A DNA stretch of 64,000 nucleotides from Candidatus Gastranaerophilales bacterium (GCA_910587815.1 CAJUNK010000004.1:1-64000); one strand, 5' to 3'; shown: positions 25,203-34,949, numbered from the stretch's first letter. Numbers and translations: made by a program. Notes: generated from the sequence alone by a model not told the origin.

Positions 25203-28200
25203 GCTGTATTGGCAATATTTGCAGGCATCAGCAGATGGTGTTGGTTCAAAATTAAGATTTTTTACTTCAGTTACAAATTTTTTGATTTTCGTTTCGATTT
25301 CAAGATTATCATCATCAGTTAGATTTGCATTTGAAAAATTATACCCTTTTTCAACATATAAAAGCGCACAGTCAAAGACTTTTGCACCTGCATTTACTTT
25401 TTCATAAAGGTATTTATAGAACCTTAATTGATTGTGATAATTTTCATCAGGTTTGATTTTTTTTGGCGTCCCTGTTTTAAAATCATAGATATAAATTTTA
25501 TCACCAGCCCGAATAACCCTATCCACAAAGCCTTTCAGGGTGTATCCGTCTTCTTTATGTTCAAGTTTTAGTTCGCTTGCAAGAATATTTTCAAGCGGGG
25601 TTTCAATAAATTTCAGATAATTTTGCCTAAAAACATCTTTCCCACGGGCTAAATAATCTGCACGGGTTTCATTATCTTTAAATTCATAAGATGTAATTTT
25701 TTCATCCAAATATTCTAAAAGCGCATCCAGACTTGGGTATTCGCCCTTTTCTTTGCCAATAGCAGCCATTTTCCTAACAGCAGCATGGATTAAAGAGCCA
25801 TAGGAAAGGTTATCCACATCTTCAAAAAACACAGGCACGGCTAGAATATTAGAATAGTAATACTTTCGAGGACATGATAAATATTCATTCAGCGAAGATG
25901 CACTCACCACAATATCTTGCAGTCTTTCATTTAGCTCTGTATGCACAGAAAGGGAGTTTTGGTATAAAAGTGTAGTTTGAATTTCCTTCGTATAGGTTTC
26001 TAAATCCATATCATGGGTTGTTTTTTCAGCAAAATCAGGATTATCCAACACATCAGATGCCAAATATTCGCTCATAGCCTGAACATTCAACTCATCATCG
26101 CAATTTGCATAACTTAAATAAAGTCCAAATTTTGACCTTGTAACCCCCACAAACAAAAGCTTTAGAAGCTCTGCCTTTTTATTTTCAGCCTTATCTTCAG
26201 AAAATTTTGATTTTTCAACAGGAAGATCCAATTCGCCCGGGGGGCGGGACTTTTCCCATAATCGAGCCGTCATTTGAGGCATAAAAACATATTCAAATTC
26301 CCTTCCTTTTGAGCCATGATAGGTCAAAAGCTGCACTGCATCATTGGAATAGGGATTTTTTTCAATCTCCATTTTGATACCCTGTTTCAAATAAGTATCA
26401 AGATGATTTATAAAATCTGCTAAAGTAGCTGTTTTATGCAGTCCCACAAAGGAATTTGCTTCTTTTATCAGCCTTTTTATTGCGGCAAGATTTTCAAATT
26501 TTTCATCAGCAGAATTTGAAAAATATTCTAAAATCCCTGTTTCTAAAATTACGCTATAAATAAGCCCTATAAGGTTTTTAGAGGATTTTTGTTTTTTTAA
26601 TTTAATAAAAGTTGCATAAAAATTTTGAATTTTTTTGGAATCTTTAAATTCGCTATCAAGATTTTCTTCAATATTTTGGAAAAAAGCCTTGTCATTCAAG
26701 CGATTCAGCCTTAATAATTTAAAATAATCACTCTCATCAATTAAAAAAGGTTCACTTGTAAGGAGACCAAAAAGCTTGTCAGCCCCAGTATAAGTGTTAT
26801 TTAAGGCTTTTAGGTAAAAATAAGTTACAATAAAAGAAGGTATTTCAAAAACACTTTTTTGGCGATTAAGCTGATAGGGCAAGCCTTTTGCCTTTAAAAT
26901 ATCGCAAAAAGGCAGCAATAGGTCATTTCTTTTGCATAAAATTGCAACTTCTTTTGGCGAAACCCCTTTATTTATAAGTGTTTCAATGTTTGAAACAACG
27001 GTATTGCACTCCTGGAGGGTGTTTGCATAAAATGAAAAATGAATTTTTTCCTCTTTTTCAATTACAGACTGATTTTTAGCTGTTAGTTTTTTATCAATAC
27101 CTCTTAGTTTAAATTCAGGGTCATGTGTTAATCTTGAGGGGTCAGATTTTATAATATCTTCTGCAAAATCAAGTATAGTCTGGCTGGAGCGGTTATTTTC
27201 ATTCAGGCAGATAACTTTTGTTTTTGGATATTTTTTTAAAAAAGTTTTAAGGTTATCACAGCGCGCGCCCTGAAAAGAATAAATTATCTGGTCATCATCC
27301 CCTACAACAAAGATATTATCGGTGTTTGCGCCCTGTGCAATTTTAAAAATTAATTCGTTCTGACAAGAGTTTGTATCCTGGTATTCGTCTACAAGGATAT
27401 AGCGAAACCCGCCTGTAGCCTCATATAGAAGCTCTTCATCGTAGTCAAAAACCTGCAAAACAAGGTTCAGCATGTCTGAAAAATCAATCAGGTTGTGCTG
27501 TTTCAGGTTTTTCTCGTATAATTCATAGATTGCAAAAAATTCTTTTGCTTTGCCAAGCTTTTTTTCAAAAGTTTCATACTTATTTTGAAAACTGGCTACT
27601 AGCTTACCTTTCAGCTCCCGCTCTTTATATTCAATTTTTAATTCATCAAGGTGCGGCAGCCAATCAGAATTCGCGTTGAAAAATTCAAAATATTTTTCTT
27701 TAGAAATTCGCTCTCTTTTAATAAAATCTATCGCAGAAATTATCTGAAACACATAGTGGTAGCGGTTATTCCACTTGTCTTTAAGGTATTCTACGCCAAA
27801 AACGCTGTGATATTCGTCGATGCACTCTTTTACAATCGTTTGTTTTGTAATGTCATCAACCACTTGCACATTATCTAACAATTCAAATCTGCTTGGAAAG
27901 CGATCAATTATATCTTTGCAGAAACTGTGATAGGTTGAAACACACACTCCCATTGCATTTGACGTGCTCTGACCCATAGCTTTTACAAGCCTGCTCTTCA
28001 TTTCGCCGCTTGCAGCATCAGAAAAAGTCAGACAAAGGATTTCAGACGCGCAAACCCCGCTTAAAATCATATTTTTAATACGTTCAATAAGGGTGAAAGT
28101 CTTGCCAGTACCGGGCCCAGCCAAAAGCATAACCGGCCCTTTAAGCGTTTTGATTGCTTCTTGCTGCCTTTGATTTGGAGTGATTTTTTTTAAAGCTGTT

Positions 28201-28205
28201 TCCAT
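25173..28205 (-). CDS. UvrD/PcrA-type helicase fused to Fe-S PD-(D/E)XK nuclease
   Basis: 1010 residues. N-terminal SF1A helicase: Q-motif ITPNQRQQEAI, Walker A GPGTGKT (about 30-36), VDEYQDTNSCQ (motif II), GDDDQIIYSFQGA (motif III), motifs V/VI at LLTYHGSKGREFEYVF and LLFVGVTRSK. The C-terminus (about 775-1010) is a RecB-like nuclease: SASSLNEYLSCPRKYYY with the first cluster Cys, IYDFKTGTPKK with the Asp-x-Lys catalytic pair, and a terminal C-x2-C-x5-C. This AddB-type four-Cys arrangement predicts a 4Fe-4S cluster. It joins both activities of an end-resection complex in one chain. It follows YebC after three bases, in one transcript. Confidence 0.9.
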   Translation of the reverse strand: METALKKITPNQRQQEAIKTLKGPVMLLAGPGTGKTFTLIERIKNMILSGVCASEILCLTFSDAASGEMKSRLVKAMGQSTSNAMGVCVSTYHSFCKDIIDRFPSRFELLDNVQVVDDITKQTIVKECIDEYHSVFGVEYLKDKWNNRYHYVFQIISAIDFIKRERISKEKYFEFFNANSDWLPHLDELKIEYKERELKGKLVASFQNKYETFEKKLGKAKEFFAIYELYEKNLKQHNLIDFSDMLNLVLQVFDYDEELLYEATGGFRYILVDEYQDTNSCQNELIFKIAQGANTDNIFVVGDDDQIIYSFQGARCDNLKTFLKKYPKTKVICLNENNRSSQTILDFAEDIIKSDPSRLTHDPEFKLRGIDKKLTAKNQSVIEKEEKIHFSFYANTLQECNTVVSNIETLINKGVSPKEVAILCKRNDLLLPFCDILKAKGLPYQLNRQKSVFEIPSFIVTYFYLKALNNTYTGADKLFGLLTSEPFLIDESDYFKLLRLNRLNDKAFFQNIEENLDSEFKDSKKIQNFYATFIKLKKQKSSKNLIGLIYSVILETGILEYFSNSADEKFENLAAIKRLIKEANSFVGLHKTATLADFINHLDTYLKQGIKMEIEKNPYSNDAVQLLTYHGSKGREFEYVFMPQMTARLWEKSRPPGELDLPVEKSKFSEDKAENKKAELLKLLFVGVTRSKFGLYLSYANCDDELNVQAMSEYLASDVLDNPDFAEKTTHDMDLETYTKEIQTTLLYQNSLSVHTELNERLQDIVVSASSLNEYLSCPRKYYYSNILAVPVFFEDVDNLSYGSLIHAAVRKMAAIGKEKGEYPSLDALLEYLDEKITSYEFKDNETRADYLARGKDVFRQNYLKFIETPLENILASELKLEHKEDGYTLKGFVDRVIRAGDKIYIYDFKTGTPKKIKPDENYHNQLRFYKYLYEKVNAGAKVFDCALLYVEKGYNFSNANLTDDDNLEIETKIKKFVTEVKNLNFEPTPSADACKYCQYSLICKLSAKE

Positions 28206-28208
28206 AAA

Positions 28209-29000
28209 TTATATATTAATAGAATTCATCAAATCTTCATCAATGTCAAAATTTGAATAAACGTTTTGAACATCATCATGTTCTTCTAATTTTTCCATCA
28301 AAAGCAAAACTTTTTTTGCAATATCAGGATCAGTGATTTCAGATGAATTAGATGGAATCCTTGTAAGTTCAGCGGTTTTAGGCTTCAAACCAAGCTTTTC
28401 AAACCCTTCAACAGTTGCCTGAAAGGCTTCAACAGTGGTTGTCACTTTGATTTCATCTTCTTCTTCAAAAACATCTTTTGGTTCAAATTCAAGGCTCATC
28501 TCTAAAACCTCATCCAGAGTGATTTCTTTGGGTTTTTCTTTGCTTTTTTTATCCTCAGGTTCAATTATCTTATCAAAACTTAACATTCCGCAAGGTTCAA
28601 ATATCCAACCCACGCATCCGTCTGCACCAAGGTTTCCGCCGAATTTTGTAAAATAGCTACGAATATCGCCTGCGGTTCTATTTTTATTATCTGTTGCAGC
28701 TTCAATAAATATTGCAACCCCGCCTGCACCATAGCCTTCATAGGTTAATTCTTCATAATTATCAGCACTTGCGCCGCCTGCGCCCTTTTCAATAGCTCTT
28801 TTAATAGTGTCATTTGGAAGACCGCCAGCTTTTGCCTTATCAATTGCTGTCCTGAGACGGAAATTACCCGCAGGATCCCCGCCGCCCATTTTTGCAGCAA
28901 TGATTATTTCTCTTGAAAATTTTGCAAAATTTACACCGCGTGCAGCGTCGGCTTTTGCCTTTTTATGCTTGATATTAGCCCATTTTGAATGCCCTGACAT
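28209..29000 (-). CDS. YebC/PmpR family protein
   Basis: 263 residues, slightly longer than usual (about 245) because of an acidic/Lys insertion (EPEDKKSKEKPKEI, about 147-160). The N-terminal signature MSGHSKWANIKHKKAKADAARG is diagnostic, followed by NFRLRTAIDKAKAGGLPNDTI, YEGYGAGGVAIFIEAATDNKNRT and a GGNLG segment. Family members have been described as DNA-binding regulators and, more recently, as ribosome-associated factors easing proline stalls (the TACO1 group). GAGGA lies seven bases before the ATG. First gene of the YebC-helicase operon. Confidence 0.93.
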   Translation of the reverse strand: MSGHSKWANIKHKKAKADAARGVNFAKFSREIIIAAKMGGGDPAGNFRLRTAIDKAKAGGLPNDTIKRAIEKGAGGASADNYEELTYEGYGAGGVAIFIEAATDNKNRTAGDIRSYFTKFGGNLGADGCVGWIFEPCGMLSFDKIIEPEDKKSKEKPKEITLDEVLEMSLEFEPKDVFEEEDEIKVTTTVEAFQATVEGFEKLGLKPKTAELTRIPSNSSEITDPDIAKKVLLLMEKLEEHDDVQNVYSNFDIDEDLMNSINI

Positions 29001-29138
29001 ATAATTTCCTCATCTTTTTTTTGCTATTTTTTTTAATTAAACCACAGCGAATCCTAATTATCAAGAAAAAGCTTTATTCTACCGCACAAAAGATTGTTTT
29101 TGTGCAATAATGTAGCAATATTAAAACAAGGAATTTTT

Positions 29139-29642
29139 ATGGATAATAAAGAAAACAATAAACCGGAAAATATAGAAAATACAGAAGATTTTCAACCCAC
29201 AAGGCTTGATTTTATAAGAGAATTAATTGCAGATTGCAGATATGACGATGCAATGGAAATGCTAAGCATTGCAACAGAAGATGAACCTGATAATGTGGAT
29301 TACAATTATGAATTAGCCAGAATTTTTATGGAGATGGGTAATTATTCTTCTGCCATTTCTAATTTAGAATTAGTGTTAGAAAAAACCCAAAGTTCCTTAT
29401 TATATTTTATGCTGGCTGAAGCTTATGAAGCCGATAATGAGATAGATAAGGCAATAGGCACATATTTAAAAGCCACAATGATGAATGAAAATTTTCCTTT
29501 TGCATATAAAAAACTTGGTATGCTTTTTATGGCAAGAGGGGACAAAGAAAGTGCAAAAGAATATTTTGAAGACTATATAAAACTGGATATAGCAGAAGAT
29601 GAAAAGGAGAGCGTAAAAAAAATCTTAGAAAGGATAAAATGA
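29139..29642 (+). CDS. TPR-repeat protein
   Basis: 167 residues from the ATG at 29139, which has AAGGA six bases upstream; a frame extension to 29094 lacks an RBS. After an acidic N-terminal tail there are about three TPR units (about 35-150; DNVDYNYELARIFMEMGNY, SSLLYFMLAEAYEADNEID, FPFAYKKLGMLFMARGDKE). Likely a protein-protein adaptor. Its TGA overlaps the glutaredoxin ATG, so both are made together. Confidence 0.8.
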   Translation: MDNKENNKPENIENTEDFQPTRLDFIRELIADCRYDDAMEMLSIATEDEPDNVDYNYELARIFMEMGNYSSAISNLELVLEKTQSSLLYFMLAEAYEADNEIDKAIGTYLKATMMNENFPFAYKKLGMLFMARGDKESAKEYFEDYIKLDIAEDEKESVKKILERIK

Positions 29643-29893
29643 TGGATGTAGAAATTTACACACTGGATTATTGCCCATTTTGCAAAAGAGCGCTTGCCTT
29701 TTTAAATGAACACAATGTCAATTTTACTCAATATAAAATTGACGGGGATGAAGATGCCATGAGAAAAAAACTTGGTCAAAAATATTGTATAGAAGGAGAT
29801 GTAACCGTTCCTCAGATTATTATTGACGGCAAAAGAATCGGCGGCTATACAGATTTAATTGCTGCATTTGAAAATGGCGATATTAAATTTTAA
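29639..29893 (+). CDS. Glutaredoxin
   Basis: 84 residues, single thioredoxin-fold domain. Dithiol active site CPFC at about 12-15, the cis-Pro loop TVPQI (about 57-61), and the GGYTDL glutathione-binding motif (about 69-74), all as in GrxC-type class I glutaredoxins. Reduces disulfides and glutathione-mixed disulfides in the cytosol. Overlaps the TPR gene by 4 bp and is followed by a terminator. Confidence 0.93.
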   Translation: MMDVEIYTLDYCPFCKRALAFLNEHNVNFTQYKIDGDEDAMRKKLGQKYCIEGDVTVPQIIIDGKRIGGYTDLIAAFENGDIKF

Positions 29894-29921
29894 ATACAGT
29901 ATAAATAATATAAAATTTATT

Positions 29922-29959
29922 AAAGGCTAAAATATAAAAGTTTTAGCCTTTATATTTTT
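29922..29959 (+). terminator. Intrinsic terminator after glutaredoxin
   Basis: AAAGGCTAAAA (29922-29932) pairs perfectly with TTTTAGCCTTT (29941-29951) across an 8-nt loop, followed by ATATTTTT. Confidence 0.8.
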
Positions 29960-30062
29960 GGTAAAGTTTTGTAAATATTTGTTTATAAAGTATAAAGTAT
30001 TTAGATGTGGTGCCGAATATTTTTATATAGCACTTGGACAAATTATAGGAATTTTACAAAAC

Positions 30063-30218
30063 ATGTTGAAAAAAAGTTTGAAACCTGAAACAAATAGCTT
30101 TATGTGCATTGAAATGATGCTTAAAGGAGCAAAAAAAAGACGAATGATGGCAATGTCTGCAATTAAAGCTTTGGAAGGTGTTTCAAGCAAAAAAAGCAAC
30201 GTTGTAAGCTTTAGGTAA
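30063..30218 (+). CDS. Small basic protein, unknown
   Basis: 51 residues, Met- and Lys-rich (MLKKSLKPETNS ... KGAKKRRMMAMSAIKAL), ending in a basic tail. AGGA lies 12 bases before the ATG. The frame continues upstream to a TTG at 29958, but that start falls inside the terminator stem region. A GC-rich hairpin follows at 30306-30335. No family recognised; could be spurious. Confidence 0.4.
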   Translation: MLKKSLKPETNSFMCIEMMLKGAKKRRMMAMSAIKALEGVSSKKSNVVSFR

Positions 30219-30305
30219 AATTCTTATCCCATTCGCATTTTGCAAATGTTTAATATAAAAAAATATTTGCAAAAAGCATCACACTAACGCACTTAAATTA
30301 ACAAC

Positions 30306-30336
30306 AAGCCGGCCTTATAATTAAAGTGCCGGCTTT
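30306..30336. terminator. Hairpin, possible shared terminator
   Basis: AAGCCGGC (30306-30313) pairs with GCCGGCTT (30328-30335) in the gap between two convergent genes. A short TTT follows on the plus strand; on the minus strand the stem is followed by GTTGTTAATT, so it is a better terminator for the plus-strand gene. Confidence 0.5.
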
Positions 30337-30418
30337 AAATTTAAAGCCAAATTTTTAGTTTTTAAACAGCAGGCAATTTATAATACCAGCTTTGAAAACA
30401 TTTGCTAAAGCATTAGAA

Positions 30419-30862
30419 TTATTGTTCAACAATTTTTTTTGCAACATTTTTTTCAAAGAAAAATATTAATTTTTGTTTGAATGTTTTTGGTACATAATTT
30501 TCAGGCTCTGGTTCATTAATTATAACCAAAACTTCGTTTTCTGCGGCCATTTTTAAATTGTTTCTTGCAATAGATTCCACCCTTTGAAGCGAATTAAAAT
30601 TGTCTAATTCTTCTTTTAATTTTTTATTTCTTTTTTCTGCCTTCAGTTTTAAATCATTTGATTTTATAATTTTTGCCTTATACACAACAATTTTAGATAT
30701 ATTTAAAAGCGCACTACGGCCTATTTGAAAAACACAAAGCAAAAGCACAATAGTCATAAAAGAATGGTAGAATTTAATTTTTGTATTTTTCTTCCTCTGT
30801 TCTTTATGCACCTTGTCTTTCAGGTTATCTTTGGCAATAGTATTAACATGATCCAGTGTCAT
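30419..30862 (-). CDS. DivIC/FtsB-like septum protein
   Basis: 147 residues. A basic cytoplasmic N-terminus (about 1-33), one TM helix (about 34-55), a Lys/Leu coiled coil (about 58-95; KSNDLKLKAEKRNKKLKEEL), and then RVESIARNNLKMAAENEVLVI (95-115), which matches the 'IE-x-x-AR-x-x-LGM' region that closes FtsB/DivIC family coils. Expected partner: FtsL/FtsQ in the divisome. TGTAAT ends eight bases before the ATG, with no SD. The identity is inferred from topology plus this motif. Confidence 0.75.
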   Translation of the reverse strand: MTLDHVNTIAKDNLKDKVHKEQRKKNTKIKFYHSFMTIVLLLCVFQIGRSALLNISKIVVYKAKIIKSNDLKLKAEKRNKKLKEELDNFNSLQRVESIARNNLKMAAENEVLVIINEPEPENYVPKTFKQKLIFFFEKNVAKKIVEQ

Positions 30863-30925
30863 AAAAAAATATTACACTAAATTTTTTTTATAATCCATGA
30901 CATGTGAGAATTATTTACAAAAAAA

Positions 30926-31948
30926 TTATATTAAAGCTTTAAAAATACCGACTGGCATGTTATTTTCATCATAAAAATTAAAATCAGGCCAGCTGGCATC
31001 ATTTTTAATCCAGCCCAATTTAGAAAGAATAGAAAGAGTTAGCACAATACGGGCTTTATTGTTATCTTGCGCCATTTTTATGAGCAAAAATTCTTTTGTT
31101 TCATTATTATAAATGCTTAAAAAACCGCCAGCGCCTGTTTTGGAAATTAAATTGGGGTTTAATTTCATAATAAGCGTATCCTGCCTAAGTCCTGAATTAT
31201 CCCTGCCACCTATAATATAGGGGTTTTCCATATATGAAGTTTTTAAAAATTCATATTTTGTATCATTATAAAGTTTAAAAAATGCTTTTTGAATATTTTC
31301 AAAAGGAAGCGCCCAAACAGGCAAAGTGCAACCATCAAAACCCGATGGCGGATTTTCATATTCTGATAATTCAATTACTTTTTTTAATATTATTTTTTGC
31401 AGAGGGTGGTTTATTGAAGTATAATCATCAAGTGAAAAGTTAAGTTGTTTTGATATTGCAAGCATCATAGCATGTTTTGCACTGCAATTATTATGAATTT
31501 TTTGCAGCTTTTCATTTTTAATAATGGCAAATGGGCTCAAAGGCTGAATCACGGGACATTTTAGATAACTTTCATCAAGATTTGCTTTTTTTAAGATAGA
31601 TAAAACTAAATCTGTATGTATTTTTTCACCAGAGTGAGATGCTTGCATGATTGCAATTTCAGGGTTAGAAAAATTGTAAAAATCTTGAGTATTAAAATCT
31701 GCCATAATTGAAGCCTGGATAGGTTTTAGAAGGCTTCTTAAAAAGAATGGGTAATTATTTTCACAGCCAATTTTTAAACTATTAGCAGTTTTTGCATAAT
31801 CTAAAATTTCACCCTTTGAATTAAAGAGTGAAACAATACCAAAAAATCTTTGATCGACAACGTCATCCCGCATTAAATCAACACATGGGACATAAACTGG
31901 CAGCTTTAAATTATTTTGATTAAATTTAGAAACTCCCTTTTCCTGCAT
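30926..31948 (-). CDS. Asparaginase (PF06089-type)
   Basis: 340 residues. Motifs of the thermolabile-type asparaginase II family (AnsA-like, unrelated to E. coli AnsB): YPFFLRSLLKPIQA (about 66-79), IMQASHSGEKIHTDLV (about 99-114), and NNCSAKHAMMLAISK (about 152-166). Hydrolyses asparagine to aspartate plus ammonia, probably in the cytosol as no signal peptide is seen. Its ATG overlaps the stop of the gene upstream (TAATG), so it is coupled to the unknown protein at 31948-32700. Confidence 0.85.
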   Translation of the reverse strand: MQEKGVSKFNQNNLKLPVYVPCVDLMRDDVVDQRFFGIVSLFNSKGEILDYAKTANSLKIGCENNYPFFLRSLLKPIQASIMADFNTQDFYNFSNPEIAIMQASHSGEKIHTDLVLSILKKANLDESYLKCPVIQPLSPFAIIKNEKLQKIHNNCSAKHAMMLAISKQLNFSLDDYTSINHPLQKIILKKVIELSEYENPPSGFDGCTLPVWALPFENIQKAFFKLYNDTKYEFLKTSYMENPYIIGGRDNSGLRQDTLIMKLNPNLISKTGAGGFLSIYNNETKEFLLIKMAQDNNKARIVLTLSILSKLGWIKNDASWPDFNFYDENNMPVGIFKALI

Positions 31949-32700
31949 TATTCTTGGATATTCAGGATTTTTCTCAATCTGTCTTTTAAAATTCTATTTT
32001 CTTGATCAAGCTTTTTCATTTGTCTTTGCATATTTGCATAGATTCTTTGCTGGTCTGAAGGATTTTCAGGCTTTATAAAAGACAAGCCCATACCCATAAT
32101 AAACCTTTTTCTTGATTCTTCTTTAAATGCAAGTAAAACTTTTACATCTTTTTCTGTGATATACCCTAAAGAAATCATGCAATCTGCGATTTTAATATTT
32201 TCGCCTTTTTTCTGTCTTTCTTTCTGTTCTCTGATTGATTTTTCAAGCTGGGTTATATCAATTTTTCCTAATTTTCTTAAAACTTCACCAGTTCTGATTT
32301 TACCTGCCAAAAACTGTGCAACGGCATAGGTTTTATCAGATTCAGGAAGATTTACAAGTTCTAATTCAACACTGCGGACAAAGATTTTAGATGTTTCTGC
32401 CATTGTCCAATAGTTTGCAAGAGTCATTTCAAATAAATCATTTTCGCCAACACAGCCTGATAAAAATATATAGAAATTTTCAGGAAGCCCTAATTCCCTT
32501 TTTTCAAGCTCTTTTTTACCTTTAAAGGTAAGCTCTGGCACATAATGCTGCATTAAATTTTCAGGGTTTAATAAATCCAAAAATTCTGCAAGTTCTGCCG
32601 TTAATTTTTCTTTTGTTTTAAGATAAATTACCTGTTTTACCCACAACGGCAATACATAAATATTATTTAAAAATAATTCTGATACTCTCTGTTCGCTCAA
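31948..32700 (-). CDS. Unknown protein with GspE-N-like segment
   Basis: 250 residues, soluble, helical. At about 140-195 the pattern RKLGKIDITQLEKSI ... IADCMISLGYITEKDV resembles the short helical N-terminal domain of GspE/PilB ATPases (MshEN-type), which binds nucleotides in some proteins. A C-terminal coiled coil (about 215-248) ends at the stop. The start is a TTG with AAGG about eight bases upstream. It is first in an operon with asparaginase, but no shared function is evident. Confidence 0.6.
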   Translation of the reverse strand: MSEQRVSELFLNNIYVLPLWVKQVIYLKTKEKLTAELAEFLDLLNPENLMQHYVPELTFKGKKELEKRELGLPENFYIFLSGCVGENDLFEMTLANYWTMAETSKIFVRSVELELVNLPESDKTYAVAQFLAGKIRTGEVLRKLGKIDITQLEKSIREQKERQKKGENIKIADCMISLGYITEKDVKVLLAFKEESRKRFIMGMGLSFIKPENPSDQQRIYANMQRQMKKLDQENRILKDRLRKILNIQE

Positions 32701-32855
32701 AACTTAATACCTTTTATAAATCCATGCTACTTTAATATTAAACTATGTGTATTATAATAGAATTCACTTTTAAAATAAATACCTAAATTTTCAAAATACA
32801 CCATTTAATTTAATTGATGGTACAATTATACTAATAACGAAAGGCTTTTTCAAGC

Positions 32856-33818
32856 ATGGAAAATGCACAAAAAATCGAGCAGATAAATATTAAGAAAAAA
32901 CTGGCTGCATTTATTTCTATTGTTTCAAACACAGCATTAATTATTTTAAAACTGGCTGCTGGTATAGTTTCAGGAAGTATATCAATAATATCTGAAGCGC
33001 TGCATTCTTTTGTAGATTTAGCAGCATCATTTATTGCATTTTTCTCGGTTGCAAAATCATCGGAACCTGAGGATGAAGACCACCCGTTTGGCCATGGAAA
33101 ATATGAAGATTTGGCAGGATTTATTGAAGCTATTTTGATAATCTTAACAGCACTTTATATTTTATACATTGCAGCAGAAAAGTTAATAAAATTCGGGGAT
33201 GAATACGTTTTTGAAACAAATCTTGGCATTATAATTATGATTGTATCTACGGTTTTAAATTTTGCTGTATCAAGATACCTTTTTTATGTTGCAAAAAAGA
33301 CTGATTCTATCGCACTTCAAAGCGACGCTGAGCATTTAAGCATGGATGTTTATTCTTCTTTTGCAATACTTTTAGGTCTGATCACTGTAAAATATACAGG
33401 GATTTATGTTTTAGACCCTATATTTGCGATAATTGTTGCTGCAATAATTTTAAGAACAGGGCTTGGTTTAACAAAAAAAGCATCCAATAATCTTTTAGAT
33501 GGAGCTTTGCCTGAAACTGATAAAACAGCTGTTAAAAATATTTTAGATTCTTTCAAAGAAAAGGGGCTGATGAATGTTAAGGCTGTAAAAACATCAAAAT
33601 CCGGTTCTAAACGTATAATACAGCTAATTATATTTTTACCATGTAAAATGCCATTATTAGATGCACACATTCTTTGCGATAAAATTGAACACAAAATTAT
33701 GGAATTATTTACGAATGTTTCTGTAATAATTCATGCAGAACCAAACTGCATAAGCACAAACAGAGATGAATGCACCCTGTGCAAAAAGCCTGATAATTTA
33801 AAATATACTAAATTCTAA
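32856..33818 (+). CDS. Cation diffusion facilitator (CDF) transporter
   Basis: 320 residues. Six TM helices in about 15-210 with both metal-site motifs: SEALHSFVDL in TM2 and SDAEHLSMDVYSS in TM5, plus DHPFGHGKYEDLAG between them, the usual family signature. The cytoplasmic C-terminal domain (about 215-300) has a ferredoxin-like fold pattern and an unusual Cys/His-rich end (HAEPNC ... DECTLC). A His/Asp four-ligand site suggests Zn, Fe or Mn export. AAAGG is ten bases before the ATG. Confidence 0.93.
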   Translation: MENAQKIEQINIKKKLAAFISIVSNTALIILKLAAGIVSGSISIISEALHSFVDLAASFIAFFSVAKSSEPEDEDHPFGHGKYEDLAGFIEAILIILTALYILYIAAEKLIKFGDEYVFETNLGIIIMIVSTVLNFAVSRYLFYVAKKTDSIALQSDAEHLSMDVYSSFAILLGLITVKYTGIYVLDPIFAIIVAAIILRTGLGLTKKASNNLLDGALPETDKTAVKNILDSFKEKGLMNVKAVKTSKSGSKRIIQLIIFLPCKMPLLDAHILCDKIEHKIMELFTNVSVIIHAEPNCISTNRDECTLCKKPDNLKYTKF

Positions 33819-33831
33819 TTCCATTTGTCTT

Positions 33832-34902
33832 TTAAATTTGCTCTTCAATTCTGCCTTTCAGTTGGCCGCAGGCAGCATCTATATCGGCGCCGCGCTCCAG
33901 TCGGACAGTCACTTTTTTGCCGGAAGCTTCTAGAATATATTTAAATTTCATAATATCTTTTTTATCAGGTTTTTTGAAGCTATCCTTTGTGTTTACAGGA
34001 TTATAGGGTATTAAATTTACGTTGCACTTTAAATCTTTCATAAAATGTGCAAGTTCAACAGCGCAATCTTTTGTATCATTTAATTTGCCAATTAAAATAT
34101 ATTCAATCGTCACTCTTTTGCCTGTTTTTTCTGTGTAAAATTTAAGTGCAGTCTTTAAATCGTTTATATTATAACGTTTTTCAACAGGCATAATCTGTGC
34201 GCGAAGTTCCGTGTTTGGCGCATGCAAAGATATTGCAAGGGTTGGCACAAGATTTTCATTTGCAATATCATAAATTTTTGGCACAATTCCGCAGGTAGAA
34301 ACGGTTATCCGCCTTATTCCTATTGTAAGACAGGTGTTTATAAGCTCTATTGCTCTCATCATATTATTGTAATTATTAAAAGGCTCTCCTTGCCCCATAA
34401 ATACAACATTTGTAACCTTTAAACCCGTGTCTCTTTGGATTGTTAAAATTTGTTCTAAAATCTCATAGGGTTCAAGGTTTCTTATTATCCCCCTTTGGCC
34501 TGTAGCACAAAATTTGCACCCCATAGCGCACCCAATCTGGGAACTAACACAGGCGGTTAAATTTGCGCGGTTATCAAAGCGCATCAAAACGCATTCTGCC
34601 GTGTTACCGTCATTATATTCAAGTAAATATTTTAATGTGCCATCTGTGCTTATTTGTTTAGTTTTTATCTTAACATCGGTTATAATTGCAATTTCTTTTA
34701 ATTTTTCGCGAAGTTCTTTTTTAATATCAGACATTTCATCAAAAGATTTCGCGCTTTTTGTATAAAGCCAGCTGAAAACCTGTGATGCTCTGAATTTTTT
34801 TTCATCCATCGCATCCATTAAATCTTCAAGACCTTTTTTATCAAGCCCTGAAAGCCTTATTTTTTGACTATTGTCATTTTCATTTTGATTTTGCACTTTC
34901 AT
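33832..34902 (-). CDS. rlmN: RlmN, dual-specificity RNA methyltransferase
   Basis: 356 residues from the ATG at 34902. Radical-SAM C-x3-C-x2-C at GCAMGCKFCATGQ, QIGCAMG preceded by CVSSQ with its conserved Cys, VFMGQGEPFNNY, and the C-terminal catalytic Cys in DIDAACGQLKG. Adds C2-methyl to A2503 of 23S rRNA and A37 of some tRNAs. Frames to 35013 overlap the divergent trmFO; TAAAAT with an upstream TGT ends eight bases before the chosen ATG, so the shorter start fits better. Confidence 0.94.
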   Translation of the reverse strand: MKVQNQNENDNSQKIRLSGLDKKGLEDLMDAMDEKKFRASQVFSWLYTKSAKSFDEMSDIKKELREKLKEIAIITDVKIKTKQISTDGTLKYLLEYNDGNTAECVLMRFDNRANLTACVSSQIGCAMGCKFCATGQRGIIRNLEPYEILEQILTIQRDTGLKVTNVVFMGQGEPFNNYNNMMRAIELINTCLTIGIRRITVSTCGIVPKIYDIANENLVPTLAISLHAPNTELRAQIMPVEKRYNINDLKTALKFYTEKTGKRVTIEYILIGKLNDTKDCAVELAHFMKDLKCNVNLIPYNPVNTKDSFKKPDKKDIMKFKYILEASGKKVTVRLERGADIDAACGQLKGRIEEQI

Positions 34903-34949
34903 AATCAAAGATTTTAACATAAAATAATACGATAAGAGGGAGAATTTTA

